NCBI GenBank assembly: GCA_018241725.1
Contig: JAFEDI010000020.1
Location: 1 to 62,495, forward strand
Direction of reading: 5' to 3'
DNA length: 62,495 bases
DNA from: Pseudomonadota bacterium
GTDB lineage: Bacteria; Pseudomonadota; Gammaproteobacteria; Burkholderiales; Rhodocyclaceae
Position 1 is the first letter of the stretch; each line of letters opens with the position of its first letter. The position numbers and the translations under genes were made by a program. Below, one piece after another: positions 17,496 through 28,207 of this stretch. Below the pieces are notes generated by a model. It had not been told where the DNA came from, did not search any database, and saw nothing but the letters and a program-made list of their open reading frames with translations.

Positions 17496-18151
17496 ACTTT
17501 CTCTCCTGTCAGTTTCAAGACTTCCATAACCAGTTTGTCCACTTCCCGGGCCGCCTCGGCACCGGCGCGACCAAGCTGATACACCGTGCCGCCGATCACC
17601 GCGCTCTGCGCGAAAGCATTACGCTGGGACAGGGCCGCACCGAGCACCGGGAGGGTGAAATCACGCATCACCTCGAGGACGTCCCAAGCGAGATTGGTGC
17701 GCACCACACGGTTCGGCACCAGCGCCGCCTTAAGCCCCTTGCGACTGGCCTGCACCTGCAGGATCAAGCGCTCGACGCCCTTGGTGGACCACAGATCGGC
17801 CGGGCTCGGCACGACCGGCACCAGTGCCACGTCGGCCTCCTGCAGCGCGGCCAGCGTGGCGGCGTGTTCGATGGACGGCGGACAGTCGAGCAGAACCATG
17901 TCGGCACTCCGCGCCACCTGCTTGACGAAGGCATGCAGGCCCTCGGGCGGCACATTCAGCCGCGACACCTGGGCCGGGAAGCCCTCTACCGCAGACTGAG
18001 CCCAACGCAGAGCAGTTTCCTGGGGGTCGAGATCGATGATGGCGACCTTGCGCCCGCTTCGTGCGAGCCCACCCGCCAGTTGCATCGTGAGCGTCGACTT
18101 GCCCGCCCCCCCTTTTTGGGACAGGACGGTAATCACCCTTGGCTTGGCCAC
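17492..18151 (-). CDS. ParA/MinD-like ATPase (orphan)
   Basis: 219 aa, short ParA of the plasmid-partition/MipZ-like size class. Deviant Walker A QKGGAGKSTLT with the signature lysine, switch I region DLDPQETALRW, Walker B MVLLDCPPS. GTG start (VAKPRV) with GGGGG upstream. It is followed by and overlaps the ribbon-helix-helix protein. There is no oriC, repA or parS-like context here, so it probably positions a cellular cargo rather than a chromosome (inference). A perfect dyad at 18169-18181, 18 bp upstream, is a likely autoregulatory site. Confidence 0.88.
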   Translation of the reverse strand: MAKPRVITVLSQKGGAGKSTLTMQLAGGLARSGRKVAIIDLDPQETALRWAQSAVEGFPAQVSRLNVPPEGLHAFVKQVARSADMVLLDCPPSIEHAATLAALQEADVALVPVVPSPADLWSTKGVERLILQVQASRKGLKAALVPNRVVRTNLAWDVLEVMRDFTLPVLGAALSQRNAFAQSAVIGGTVYQLGRAGAEAAREVDKLVMEVLKLTGEKV

Positions 18152-18168
18152 TCAACCCCCTGATTGCG

Positions 18169-18181
18169 TAATACCGTATTA
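18169..18181. promoter_or_regulatory. Dyad operator before the ParA/RHH pair
   Basis: TAATACCGTATTA, a perfect 13-bp palindrome in an A/T-rich island of otherwise GC-rich DNA, 18 bp upstream of the ParA start. Its halves resemble -10 hexamers, so occupancy would repress. Partition operons are usually repressed by their own small DNA-binding protein; the RHH partner is the candidate. Confidence 0.5.
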
Positions 18182-18293
18182 TTTTTGCGCGAACAGGATC
18201 GCTTGGCAAGTCGAAATGAGGACGGCAGGATGGACGCCGCCACAGTCCTAGGCGCCACCATGCCTTGGGCAGGCATCCAACGAGGAGGAAGGA

Positions 18294-18800
18294 ATGAGTG
18301 CGAGAATCAGGAGCTGGCAGGGCGACATCACTGCACTGGCCGTCGACGCCATCGTGAATGCGGCCAATTCGTCGCTGCTCGGTGGTGGCGGTGTGGATGG
18401 AGCCATCCATCGGGCCGCTGGGCCTGAACTGAGGGCCTACTGTGCCGGCCTCGGCGGCTGTCCCACCGGCGAGGCGCGCATCACGCCGGGATTCCGGCTG
18501 GCGGCACGCCATGTGATCCACACCGTCGGCCCAGTGTGGCAGGGAGGCCAGCACGGCGAGGCCGAAGCCCTGGCGGCCTGCTACCGCAACAGCCTGCAAC
18601 TGGCCGTGGCCCACGTCCTGCGGACACTGGCCCTGCCGGCGATCAGTTGCGGCGCCTACGGCTTTCCGCCGCAGGAAGCCGTCCGGATTGCGGTCGCCGC
18701 CTGCCGCGCCACGGCAGACGCCAACCCGCTACTGGAAGAAATTGTGCTGGTCGCCTACGACCCGCAGCTCAAAGCATTGCTCGACGCAGCGCTGGCCTAG
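18294..18800 (+). CDS. Macrodomain protein, O-acetyl-ADP-ribose deacetylase-like (YmdB family)
   Basis: 168 aa, a single macrodomain. Binding motifs: [20 protein letters not shown] with the ADP-ribose Asp and the [18 protein letters not shown] loop, then [13 protein letters not shown] in the phosphate loop. Members hydrolyse O-acetyl-ADP-ribose or remove ADP-ribose from acidic side chains. Start at ATG 18294, with GGAGGAAGG directly upstream. Its stop overlaps that of the convergent gene (18797-18800). DraT elsewhere in this window also uses ADP-ribose chemistry but on arginine, so a functional link is speculative. Confidence 0.92.
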   Translation: MSARIRSWQGDITALAVDAIVNAANSSLLGGGGVDGAIHRAAGPELRAYCAGLGGCPTGEARITPGFRLAARHVIHTVGPVWQGGQHGEAEALAACYRNSLQLAVAHVLRTLALPAISCGAYGFPPQEAVRIAVAACRATADANPLLEEIVLVAYDPQLKALLDAALA

Positions 18801-19183
18801 CACCCCTGCGGGACCAGGCACTGGGAGGCCACGACCCTGCTGGCGCGCGCCGGCGTCCCACGGCCGTTACAGACGCGTAGCCCGCGATTTCCCAGCCGCA
18901 TGCACTGCACGCCGGACTCACTCGGCAGAGCAACCGCATCGCCGTCCTCCACCTTGTCGATGCGCAGCAATTCGAGAAACCGCCGGGCAGCCTCCCGACA
19001 ATCGAAAATCGTCAGGCGCCCATCATTGGCGCACAGCCAGCGACCGTTCAGCGTGATACCGAGGCAGTTGTGGCAACCGCCCGTCAGCGCATGCAGGCGA
19101 ATTCGCACCTGCCCCAGCAGCGACAGGCGTGCAGCCGCCAGTTCTAGCCACGTGGCGTGGCGTTTCTTGATCTCCATGTTCAT
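18797..19183 (-). CDS. Uncharacterised small protein
   Basis: 128 aa from ATG 19183; GGAGGAG sits just upstream, inside a longer frame starting at 19192. No known domain is recognised. Six cysteines are spread through it (GGCHNCLG gives a CxxC-like pair), so metal binding is possible. Cytoplasmic by composition. Convergent with the macrodomain gene, sharing stop-codon bases. Confidence 0.6.
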   Translation of the reverse strand: MNMEIKKRHATWLELAAARLSLLGQVRIRLHALTGGCHNCLGITLNGRWLCANDGRLTIFDCREAARRFLELLRIDKVEDGDAVALPSESGVQCMRLGNRGLRVCNGRGTPARASRVVASQCLVPQGC

Positions 19184-19256
19184 CTCCTCCATCTTTTCTT
19201 ATCTGGCATCCGCCGGCCCTGCAATATCCACATAGGGCAAGGCGCAGCAAGGGGCA

Positions 19257-19331
19257 TTATCTACCAATGCGCGGGGCCTCGGCGAGGTGACGATTCCCGC
19301 AACGACCACCGGGAAAACCCGGAGTAGATAA
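19257..19331 (+). ncRNA. Candidate structured leader RNA upstream of metY
   Basis: Base pairing predicts a three-way junction: closing stem TTATCTAC (19257-19264) with GTAGATAA (19324-19331), a second stem GCGGG (19271-19275) with CCCGC (19296-19300) enclosing a CCTC-GGC-GAGG hairpin, and a third hairpin CCGGG-AAAA-CCCGG (19309-19322). It ends 57 nt before the metY start. It does not match SAM-I, SAM-II or SAH riboswitch consensus as I know them. Orientation and existence as RNA are inference; the transcription start is unknown. Confidence 0.35.
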
Positions 19332-19388
19332 ACGGCGTATCATTCGGCGGCCTGATGTAGTGCGCCTGAAAAACCGGAGAAAAACACA

Positions 19389-20672
19389 ATGAAACTGGAA
19401 ACACTGGCCGTCCATGGCGGCTACAGCCCGGACCCGACCACCAAGGCCGTCGCGGTACCGATCTACCAGACCACGTCCTACGCCTTCGACGACACCCAGC
19501 ACGGTGCAGATCTGTTCGACCTGAAGGTCGCGGGCAACATCTACACCCGCATCATGAACCCCACCCAGGCGGTGCTCGAAGCCCGCGTGGCGGCGATGGA
19601 AGGTGGCATCGCCGGCCTGGCCCTGGCGTCCGGCATGGCCGCCATCAGCTATGCGATCCAGACCATCGCCGAAGCCGGCGACAACATCGTGTCGGCCTCC
19701 ACGCTGTATGGCGGCACCTACAACCTGTTCGCCCACACGCTGCCGCAGATCGGCATCCATGTGCGCTTTGCCGACTACCGTGATCCAGCCTCCTTCGCGC
19801 CGCTGATCGACGAGCGCACCAAGGCAATCTACTGCGAGTCGGTCGGCAACCCGCTGGGCAACATCACCGATTTCGAGCCGCTGGCTGCCATCGCCCACGC
19901 CCACGGCATTCCTCTGATCGTGGACAACACCGTGCCGTCGCCCTACCTGTGCCGCCCGATCGAGCACGGCGCCGATATCGTGGTGCACTCCCTCACCAAG
20001 TATCTGGGCGGCCACGGCAACTCCATCGGCGGCATCATCGTCGACAGCGGCAAGTTCCCATGGGCAGAGCACAAGGAACGCTTCCGCCGCCTGAACGAGC
20101 CGGACGTGTCCTACCACGGTGTCGTGTATACGGAAGCCCTCGGCCCGGCAGCCTACATCGGCCGCGCCCGCGTCGTGCCGCTGCGCAACATGGGTGCCGC
20201 AATCAGCCCCTTCAATGCCTTCCTGATCCTGCAGGGCATCGAGACGCTGGCGCTGCGCATGGACCGCATCTGCGAGAACACCCAGAAGGTCGCCGAGTTC
20301 CTGAAGGGGCACGCCAAGGTGGCGTGGGTCAATTACGCCGGCCTGCCGGAGCATCCCCACAACGGGCTGGTCCACAAATACATGGGCGGGCGTGCCTCCG
20401 GCATCCTCAACTTCGGCGTAAAGAGTGCGGACGGTGACGGCAAAGCCGCCGGCGGACGCTTCCAGGACGCCCTCAAGCTGGTGACACGCCTGGTGAACAT
20501 CGGCGACAGCAAGAGCCTGGCCTGCCATCCGGCGTCCACAACTCACCGCCAGCTGTCGCCGGAAGAGATGGTCAAGGCCGGCGTGTCCGAGGACATGGTT
20601 CGCCTGTCCATCGGCATCGAGCACATCGACGACATTCTGGCCGATCTGGACCAAGCCCTGGCGGCAGTCTGA
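19389..20672 (+). CDS. metY: O-acetylhomoserine sulfhydrylase (aminocarboxypropyltransferase)
   Basis: 427-aa PLP enzyme of the Cys/Met-metabolism family; converts O-acetyl-L-homoserine and sulfide to homocysteine. PLP lysine K204 in [38 protein letters not shown] and the C-terminal [15 protein letters not shown] are diagnostic of MetY rather than cystathionine synthases. Ribosome site CGGAG ends about 10 nt before ATG. Monocistronic, with its own leader and terminator, suggesting separate regulation. Confidence 0.95.
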   Translation: MKLETLAVHGGYSPDPTTKAVAVPIYQTTSYAFDDTQHGADLFDLKVAGNIYTRIMNPTQAVLEARVAAMEGGIAGLALASGMAAISYAIQTIAEAGDNIVSASTLYGGTYNLFAHTLPQIGIHVRFADYRDPASFAPLIDERTKAIYCESVGNPLGNITDFEPLAAIAHAHGIPLIVDNTVPSPYLCRPIEHGADIVVHSLTKYLGGHGNSIGGIIVDSGKFPWAEHKERFRRLNEPDVSYHGVVYTEALGPAAYIGRARVVPLRNMGAAISPFNAFLILQGIETLALRMDRICENTQKVAEFLKGHAKVAWVNYAGLPEHPHNGLVHKYMGGRASGILNFGVKSADGDGKAAGGRFQDALKLVTRLVNIGDSKSLACHPASTTHRQLSPEEMVKAGVSEDMVRLSIGIEHIDDILADLDQALAAV

Positions 20673-20682
20673 TCCCTGCCCG

Positions 20683-20723
20683 CGGTATCCAGCCCCCTGC
20701 TTCAAGCAGGGTGCCGGATACCG
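20683..20723 (+). terminator. Nested stem-loop after metY
   Basis: Outer stem CGGTATCC (20683-20690) with GGATACCG (20716-20723) and inner stem CCCTGCTT with AAGCAGGG around a single C. Lies between convergent stops (20672 and 20730), so it can serve both strands; no T tract follows. Confidence 0.6.
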
Positions 20724-20729
20724 TTCAGC

Positions 20730-22172
20730 TCACGCCAGCTGGCAACCAACGACCTGATAGCCGGGGCCTGCAAGCAAAGCCGGGCCGCTCTGCAACTTGA
20801 GCATGCGCGCGCCAAGCTTGACGAAGAGCACGCCACTGCGGATGGTGCCCGGCTCACAGACGATCCTCACCCCCCGCCCCCGCACCGGCGGATCGCACAG
20901 GATGCCGTTCCAGCTCCGCGCGCCATCATCGAGGATGACGGGCTGCGGATCGTCCGACAGCCGCTGAACGCCGACCGACGCTCCGCCTTTTTCATCCACG
21001 CGCACACGCCGGACAACACCCAGCACCCAGCGTCCGTTCTCCCCCAGATGCGCAGCCACCAAGGTCCCGACCCGGCACACCTCGGGGTCCATCACCGTCG
21101 CGCGGACGCCGAAACCGTTGCGGCTGGCATCCTGCAGAGTCCAGGCTGCGGCCGGCCTCAGCAGTGCCTCACCGGAAATCAGTGAACGAATGAAGCCGAG
21201 CCCCGTCGCCAACGATAGGGCCCCCCCCACCAGATGGCGCCGGAAACGCCGGGTTGGCGGTTGCGCCCCCCAATGCCGGACCAGATGACGGATGGCTGCC
21301 ACGACAGTCGAGTCATCCATGCCATCGAAGCCGCGACCGCCGCCTTCGGCTCCCCTCCCCAGTTCCCCAAGAACAGGCATGGCGTCGGCGGGATCGAAAT
21401 AACGCATCGTCGACGACGGCTCGGTCGGCTGCACCAGGCAACGCCGGGGCGGCGACAGGGCCTCCAGGTCGACCGCGAACAACTGGCCGCGGCCAGGCCT
21501 CTGGCGAAGGTCCAGAGCATGCTGTAGATGTCGTACCAGCTTGTCGGTCGCCTCGATACGCTCGGGGGCCAACTGGTCGAGACAAGCACTTTTCATCGCC
21601 ACCAGCCGCACGAACTCCCGCCGGATCGTCGAACGGGTCTCTCGCCCTTCACGGACCAGGACCGGGCTGTCCAGCTGATCCTGCTCGCAGGCGGTCCGGT
21701 ATGCTTCACCAGCCCGCCGCCAAGTGTCCTCCGACAGCTCCTGATAATCGAAAGCCGCCCACTTCATCTCTCCGTTGGCACAGCGCACCGAACGCAGCAG
21801 CATCTCGAGCCGCTGATCAGGCTCAAGTTCCTCTTCGGGCGATGCCAGCACGAGTTCATAGGCACGCCCGAGACTGGCGTGGAAATCCTGGCCGAGAGCC
21901 TTGTAGCGCACACTGCGCGCACCGAGGACATTGGAGAGATAGAGGCTGGCGGTCTGCCGCAGATGGGGCTGCGCGGCTTCATCGAGCTGCACCACGAGGC
22001 GAGCCAGTTCGGCCGGCGGCACAAGCGCTTCGTAATGAAAGGAGTCCAGCCAACGAATCAGTTCTATCAGCGCAGCCGGTGCCGCACCGGACGCGATCCC
22101 GCCAAGCACGTGCTTCAGCGACTCAGGCTGCTGGAGCGGGTGCGCCTCTGCGGCAACAGAATCAAGCACCAT
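20730..22172 (-). CDS. Uncharacterised ~480-aa cytoplasmic protein
   Basis: No confident family. The N-terminal half is helical (LKHVLGGIASGAAPAALIEL, LIRWLDSFHYE) and the C-terminal ~130 residues look beta-rich, with VRATVMDPEVCRVGTLVAAH and WVLGVVRRVRVDEKGGASVG. That RVxR..D/NxSxxG flavour is reminiscent of PilZ-like or similar beta-barrel domains in Rhodocyclales proteins, but the PilZ RxxxR/DxSxxG signature is not clearly met. Start chosen at ATG 22172, which has GAGAGG six bases upstream; ATG 22202 is also in frame (490 aa) but its ribosome site is poor. Convergent to metY and divergent from thyA. Confidence 0.7.
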   Translation of the reverse strand: MVLDSVAAEAHPLQQPESLKHVLGGIASGAAPAALIELIRWLDSFHYEALVPPAELARLVVQLDEAAQPHLRQTASLYLSNVLGARSVRYKALGQDFHASLGRAYELVLASPEEELEPDQRLEMLLRSVRCANGEMKWAAFDYQELSEDTWRRAGEAYRTACEQDQLDSPVLVREGRETRSTIRREFVRLVAMKSACLDQLAPERIEATDKLVRHLQHALDLRQRPGRGQLFAVDLEALSPPRRCLVQPTEPSSTMRYFDPADAMPVLGELGRGAEGGGRGFDGMDDSTVVAAIRHLVRHWGAQPPTRRFRRHLVGGALSLATGLGFIRSLISGEALLRPAAAWTLQDASRNGFGVRATVMDPEVCRVGTLVAAHLGENGRWVLGVVRRVRVDEKGGASVGVQRLSDDPQPVILDDGARSWNGILCDPPVRGRGVRIVCEPGTIRSGVLFVKLGARMLKLQSGPALLAGPGYQVVGCQLA

Positions 22173-22343
22173 GACGACCGCCCTCTCTCCCGTTACGGCC
22201 ATGCCGAAAAATTAGGTTCCTTGCGCGCGGCGATGGTAGCACAAAGGGCTTTGCGTCTCGCCCGCCCCACAGTCCCCGGATCGTGGAAAGCCCCACCCCC
22301 GCCCCCCGAAGGTATCGGTTAAGATTCAGGCTTTTGGCGCCCC

Positions 22344-23640
<1,297 letters not shown>

Positions 23641-23677
23641 GCCACGCCATGGGCAAGGCGCAACAGCCCGCTACACA

Positions 23678-23715
23678 ATGAAAAACGCCGCGCTTTCAGC
23701 CGCGGCGTTTTTCAT
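23678..23715. terminator. Strong bidirectional Rho-independent terminator
   Basis: A 15-bp perfect stem: ATGAAAAACGCCGCG (23678-23692) with CGCGGCGTTTTTCAT (23701-23715), loop CTTTCAGC. The A and T tracts make it function on both strands, between folA and the convergent decarboxylase gene. Confidence 0.9.
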
Positions 23716-23732
23716 GCGAGGCTCGGCAGGAC

Positions 23733-25982
23733 TCAGCCGCGCACGCAATCCACGTAGTAATGGATGCGCCCGTCGCGCTCTTCCTTCACGAGGCCATGCA
23801 CATCGGTCTCGAAGCCCGGGAAACGGTCGTTGAACTCCCGCGCGAAGCGCAGGTACTGGACCACGGTCTTGTTGAAACGTTCTCCCGGAATCAACAGCGG
23901 GATGCCCGGCGGATACGGGGTCAGCAGCACGCTGGTGACGCGGCCTTCCAGTTCGTCGATGGGCACCCGCTCGATTTCCCGGTGGGCCATCTTGGCGAAG
24001 GCGTCGGCCGGCTTCATCGCCGGGACCATGTCCGACAGGTACATCTCGGTGGTCAGGCGGGCCACGTCGTTCTGCTTGTAGATGTCGTGGATCTGCTGGC
24101 ACAGGTCGTGCAGGCCGATGCGCTCGTAACGCGGGTGCTTGGCGATGAACTCGGGCAGCACGCGCCACAAGGGCTGGTTCTTGTCGTAGTCGTCCTTGAA
24201 TTGCTGCAGCGCGGTCAGCAGCGTGTTCCAGCGGCCCTTGGTGATGCCGATGGTGAACATGATGAAGAACGAGTACAGGCCAGTCTTCTCGACAATGACG
24301 CCGTGCTCGGCCAGGTACTTGGTGACGATCGCAGCAGGGATGCCGAAGTCGTCGGCGAAATCGCCGTCCACGTCGAGGCCCGGGGTGATGATGGTGGCCT
24401 TGATCGGGTCGAGCATGTTGAAGCCCGCCGCAATGTTGCCGAAACCGTGCCAGCGCTCGGAGTCGCGCAGCATCCATTCTTCACGATCGCCCACACCTTC
24501 GTCAGCGAGGTAGTCGGGGCCCCACACCTTGAACCACCAGTCGACGCCCCACTCCTCGTCCACCTTGCGCATCGCGCGGCGGAAGTCGAGGGCTTCGGCC
24601 AGGGATTCCTCCACCAGCGCGGTACCGCCCGGCGCCTCCATCATCGCCGCTGCCACATCGCAGGACGCGATGATGGAGTACTGCGGCGACGTGGACGAGT
24701 GCATCAGGTAGGCCTCGTTGAAGATGTCCCGGTCCAGCCTGCGGGTCTGGGAATCCTGCACGAGGATCTGCGAGGCCTGGGACAGGCCGGCCAGCAGCTT
24801 GTGGGTGGACTGGGTCGAGAACACCATCGACTCGCTGCAGCGCGGGCGGTCGGCACCCATCGCGTGGTAGTCGCCGTAGAAGTCATGGAAGGCCGCGTGG
24901 GGCAGCCAGGCCTCGTCGAAGTGCAGGGTATCGATCTCGCCGTCCAGCATCTCCTTGATGGTCTCCACGTTGTAGAGGATGCCGTCGTAAGTGGACTGGG
25001 TGATCGTCAGGATGCGCGGCTTCTTGTCCTTCACCGCGCGGGCGAAGGGATTGGCCTCGATCTTGCGGCGGATGTTGTCGAGCTTGAACTCGTCCAGCGG
25101 GATCGGCCCGATGATGCCGAAGTGGTTGCGGGTCGGCGTCAGGAACACTGGGATCGCCCCGGTCATGATGATCGAGTGCAGGATCGACTTGTGGCAGTTG
25201 CGGTCCACCACCACGATGTCGTCCGGCGCCACAGTGGAGTGCCACACCATCTTGTTGGAAGTGGACGTGCCGTTGGTGACGAAGTACAGGTGGTCGGCAT
25301 GGAAGATCCGTGCCGCATTCCGCTCGGAGGCCGCCACCGGGCCGGTGTGGTCGAGCAGCTGGCCGAGCTCATCCACCGCGTTGCAGACGTCAGCGCGCAG
25401 CATGTTCTCGCCGAAGAACTGATGGAACATCTGGCCCACCGGGCTCTTCAGGAAGGCGACCCCGCCGGAGTGGCCGGGGCAATGCCAGGAGTACGAGCCA
25501 TCGGCCGCATAATGGGTCAGCGCGCGGAAAAATGGCGGCGGCAGGGAATCCAGGTAGGCACGGGCTTCCCGCACGATGTGGCGGGCAACGAACTCCGGCG
25601 TGTCCTCGAACATGTGGATGAAGCCATGCAGTTCGCGCAGCACATCGTTCGGGATGTGGCGGGAAGTCCGGGTTTCGCCGTACAGGAAGATCGGAATATC
25701 CGCATTGCGAAAACGGATTTCCTCAACGAAGGCGCGCAGATCGGCAATCGCCTTTTCGGTGGCTTCTGGAGACGAGAATTCCTCATCGTCGATGGACAGG
25801 ATGAAGGCCGACCCGCGGCTCTGCTGCTGGGCGAAGGACGCCACGTCACCGTAACTGGTCACCCCCAGCACCTGCAGGCCTTCCTTCTCAATGGCTTCCG
25901 CCAGGGCCCGGATACCCAGCCCGGACGTGTTTTCCGAACGGAAGTCCTCATCGATGACGATGACCGGAAAATTGAAGCGCAT
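23733..25982 (-). CDS. Orn/Lys/Arg decarboxylase (inducible, wing-domain type)
   Basis: 749 aa, fold type I PLP decarboxylase of the AdiA/LdcC/SpeF group, which makes the di- or polyamine and CO2. Response-regulator-like wing domain 1-~130 (VIVIDEDFRSENTSG), PLP core with the Schiff-base lysine about residue 395 in TQSTHKLLAGLSQAS, HFDEAWLPHAAFHDFYG for cofactor contacts, and the C-terminal domain with LTPYPPGIPLLIPGE, typical of this group. ATG 25982 has GAGGAG six bases upstream. The substrate (Arg, Lys or Orn) is not decided by what I can read; no antiporter gene lies next to it. Confidence 0.9.
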   Translation of the reverse strand: MRFNFPVIVIDEDFRSENTSGLGIRALAEAIEKEGLQVLGVTSYGDVASFAQQQSRGSAFILSIDDEEFSSPEATEKAIADLRAFVEEIRFRNADIPIFLYGETRTSRHIPNDVLRELHGFIHMFEDTPEFVARHIVREARAYLDSLPPPFFRALTHYAADGSYSWHCPGHSGGVAFLKSPVGQMFHQFFGENMLRADVCNAVDELGQLLDHTGPVAASERNAARIFHADHLYFVTNGTSTSNKMVWHSTVAPDDIVVVDRNCHKSILHSIIMTGAIPVFLTPTRNHFGIIGPIPLDEFKLDNIRRKIEANPFARAVKDKKPRILTITQSTYDGILYNVETIKEMLDGEIDTLHFDEAWLPHAAFHDFYGDYHAMGADRPRCSESMVFSTQSTHKLLAGLSQASQILVQDSQTRRLDRDIFNEAYLMHSSTSPQYSIIASCDVAAAMMEAPGGTALVEESLAEALDFRRAMRKVDEEWGVDWWFKVWGPDYLADEGVGDREEWMLRDSERWHGFGNIAAGFNMLDPIKATIITPGLDVDGDFADDFGIPAAIVTKYLAEHGVIVEKTGLYSFFIMFTIGITKGRWNTLLTALQQFKDDYDKNQPLWRVLPEFIAKHPRYERIGLHDLCQQIHDIYKQNDVARLTTEMYLSDMVPAMKPADAFAKMAHREIERVPIDELEGRVTSVLLTPYPPGIPLLIPGERFNKTVVQYLRFAREFNDRFPGFETDVHGLVKEERDGRIHYYVDCVRG

Positions 25983-26097
25983 TCTCGACTCCTCGATGCC
26001 CGACTTTCGGCCCGGGCGGATCAACAAAAAGCGTTGGGCGGACTTGCGTGCTTGCGCATAGTCCGCCCGGTGTCGGTGACGTTACAACAGAAATATT

Positions 26098-26667
26098 TCA
26101 GATCTTCGGCAGCGTTACGCCGGTCTGGCCGAGATACTTTCCGCCGCGGTCCTTGTAGGACGTGGCGCACACCTCGTCCGACTCGAAGAACAGCATCTGG
26201 GCTACGCCTTCGTTGGCGTAGATCTTGGCCGGCAGCGGCGTGGTGTTGGAGAACTCCAGTGTCACGTGGCCTTCCCACTCGGGCTCGAGCGGCGTCACGT
26301 TGACGATGATCCCGCAGCGCGCATAGGTGGACTTGCCCAGGCACACAGTCAGCACGCTACGCGGGATGCGGAAGTACTCGACGGTGCGTGCCAGCGCGAA
26401 GGAGTTCGGCGGAATGATGCACACGTCGCCGGTGAAATCCACGAAGTTGCGCTCGTCGAAGTTCTTCGGATCGACGATCGTGGAGTTGATGTTGGTGAAG
26501 ATCTTGAATTCGTTGGCGACGCGCACGTCGTAGCCGTAGCTCGATGTCCCATAGGACACGATCTTGCCGCCCTCATTCTGGCGCACCAGTTCGGGGGCAA
26601 ACGGTTCGATCATGCGCGCATCGCCTTCCGCCATGCGGCGAATCCACTTGTCCGATTTGATGCTCAC
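26098..26667 (-). CDS. dcd: dCTP deaminase
   Basis: 189 aa, full family length; forms dUTP from dCTP, feeding thymidylate synthesis. Signature [15 protein letters not shown] at the N-terminus, [27 protein letters not shown] and the active-site TLEFSN, then [14 protein letters not shown] start at 26667 gives MSIKSDKWI, the usual N-terminus; the frame extends further upstream but without family sequence. Confidence 0.95.
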   Translation of the reverse strand: MSIKSDKWIRRMAEGDARMIEPFAPELVRQNEGGKIVSYGTSSYGYDVRVANEFKIFTNINSTIVDPKNFDERNFVDFTGDVCIIPPNSFALARTVEYFRIPRSVLTVCLGKSTYARCGIIVNVTPLEPEWEGHVTLEFSNTTPLPAKIYANEGVAQMLFFESDEVCATSYKDRGGKYLGQTGVTLPKI

Positions 26668-26728
26668 GCGAGGGCCCCTGCACAAAAACGCGCATTCTAC
26701 ATGCAGAGGCCCGCCGTAGAGACGTCAA

Positions 26729-26755
26729 TTGCGGGCATTGATGCAATGCCCGCAA
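26729..26755 (-). terminator. Stem-loop terminating the mrp-lipoprotein operon
   Basis: Perfect 11-bp stem TTGCGGGCATT (26729-26739) with AATGCCCGCAA (26745-26755) and a 5-nt loop, abutting the lipoprotein stop at 26756. Few T residues follow on the minus strand, so termination efficiency is uncertain. Confidence 0.6.
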
Positions 26756-26950
26756 CTACTTCTTCTTATCCTCTTCCGGATCATCCTTGACCACGTCGTA
26801 GATGCCCTTGCCGACCTTGAACGGCACCTTCACCACCTCGACGCCGACATCCACCGCCGCACCGACGACGGTACCCACCACACAACCGCCCAGGCTCAGG
26901 CTGGCCAGCACCAGCAGGCCGCCGGCCACCATCCGTTGCAGGCCGCTCAC
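26756..26950 (-). CDS. Small lipoprotein (64 aa)
   Basis: GTG start at 26950 overlapping the mrp stop (GTGA). N-terminal signal [20 protein letters not shown] with lipobox LGGC, then a glycine/valine-rich mature part (VVGTVVGAAVDVGVEVVKVP) and a charged C-terminus KDDPEEDKKK. It resembles the small beta/gammaproteobacterial lipoproteins of the NF038104 type. Likely anchored in the outer membrane; role unknown. An ATG at 26932 (residue 7) is an alternative start. Confidence 0.75.
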   Translation of the reverse strand: MSGLQRMVAGGLLVLASLSLGGCVVGTVVGAAVDVGVEVVKVPFKVGKGIYDVVKDDPEEDKKK

Positions 26951-28038
26951 GTGTTCTGCACCACGATGTTGGGGAACTTGTGGCTCATGTCCTTGGCCCG
27001 TTCGGCGATGCTGATCGCCACCTTGCGGGCGATGCCCTTGTAGATCTCGGCGACGCGGCCGTCCGGATCGGCGACCACCGTCGGCACGCCGCTGTCCACT
27101 TCCTGGCGGATCTGGATGTCGAGGGGCAGCGCGCCGAGGAAGGGCACGCCGTAGTCGGCACACATGGCCTGGCCGCCGCCAGTACCGAAGATGTGCTCCT
27201 CGTGGCCGCAGTTGGAACAGATGTGGATGCTCATGTTCTCGACGATGCCGATGATCGGCACGCCGACCTTCTCGAACATCTTGAGGCCCTTGCGGGCGTC
27301 CAGCAGCGCGATGTCCTGTGGCGTGGTGACGATCACCGCGCCGGTCACCGGCACGGTCTGGGACAGGGTCAGCTGGATGTCGCCGGTGCCCGGCGGCATG
27401 TCGATGACCAGATAGTCCAGTTCGTCCCAGTTGGTCTCCTTCAGCAACTGCTGCAGCGCCCCGGTGGCCATGGGGCCGCGCCACACCATCGGCGTTTCCA
27501 CGTCCACCAGGAAGCCGATGGACATCACCTGCAGGCCATGGGCGTGCAGCGGCTGCATGGTCTTGCCGTCGAGGGAATCGGGGCGCTGGCCGCCGATGCC
27601 CAGCATTTGCGGCTGGGACGGACCGTAGATGTCGGCATCCAGCATGCCGACGCGGGCGCCTTCGGCCGCCAGCGCGAGGGCCAGGTTGACCGCGGTGGTG
27701 CTCTTGCCGACGCCGCCCTTGCCGGACGCCACGGCGATGATGTTCTTCACGCCGGGCAGCAGCTTGACGCCCTGCTGTACCGCGTGGGCGACGATCTTGC
27801 TATGTACGTTGGCGCTCACGTTGCCAACGCCGGGCAGGGTCTTGACCTGGGCGATCAGCGCCTGGCGGATCGCGTCGATCTGGGTCTGCGCCGGGTAGCC
27901 CAGCTCGATGTCGAAGGACACGTCGGCACCGCTCACGCGCAGGTTCTTCACCAGGCGGGAGGAGACGTAGTCCTTGCCGGTATTGGGATCGACGAACTGC
28001 TTCAGGCAGTCGAGGACACTCTGGTCGGTAAGGCTCAT
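26947..28038 (-). CDS. apbC: Mrp/ApbC iron-sulfur cluster carrier ATPase
   Basis: 363 aa. N-terminal DUF59/MIP18-like domain (1-~85), then a P-loop ATPase with Walker [42 protein letters not shown], and the conserved CxxC of [19 protein letters not shown] that binds the 4Fe-4S cluster for transfer. ATG 28038 matches the family length; in-frame starts at 28077 and 28131 would add unrelated residues. Divergent from metG, as in many proteobacteria. Confidence 0.93.
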   Translation of the reverse strand: MSLTDQSVLDCLKQFVDPNTGKDYVSSRLVKNLRVSGADVSFDIELGYPAQTQIDAIRQALIAQVKTLPGVGNVSANVHSKIVAHAVQQGVKLLPGVKNIIAVASGKGGVGKSTTAVNLALALAAEGARVGMLDADIYGPSQPQMLGIGGQRPDSLDGKTMQPLHAHGLQVMSIGFLVDVETPMVWRGPMATGALQQLLKETNWDELDYLVIDMPPGTGDIQLTLSQTVPVTGAVIVTTPQDIALLDARKGLKMFEKVGVPIIGIVENMSIHICSNCGHEEHIFGTGGGQAMCADYGVPFLGALPLDIQIRQEVDSGVPTVVADPDGRVAEIYKGIARKVAISIAERAKDMSHKFPNIVVQNT

Positions 28039-28207
28039 GGTATCGGGGGCCGGCGAGCGGCGGAAAAATGAAAACATGGTGAACGGCACGCGGGGCGAGG
28101 TAAACCCGAGTAATTTTGTCCAGTTTACCAAAACGGGCAGGCTCCGCGAGGGCGGAATCGCTTTGCTAGAATGCCGGATTCAGAACAATCGTGCATCAGG
28201 CCCATCC

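Noticed and set aside
23760-26303. 847-codon open frame opposite the decarboxylase
   Set aside because: Mirror frame of a conserved PLP enzyme; His/Arg/Gly-rich composition typical of antisense frames in GC-rich DNA, no domain.
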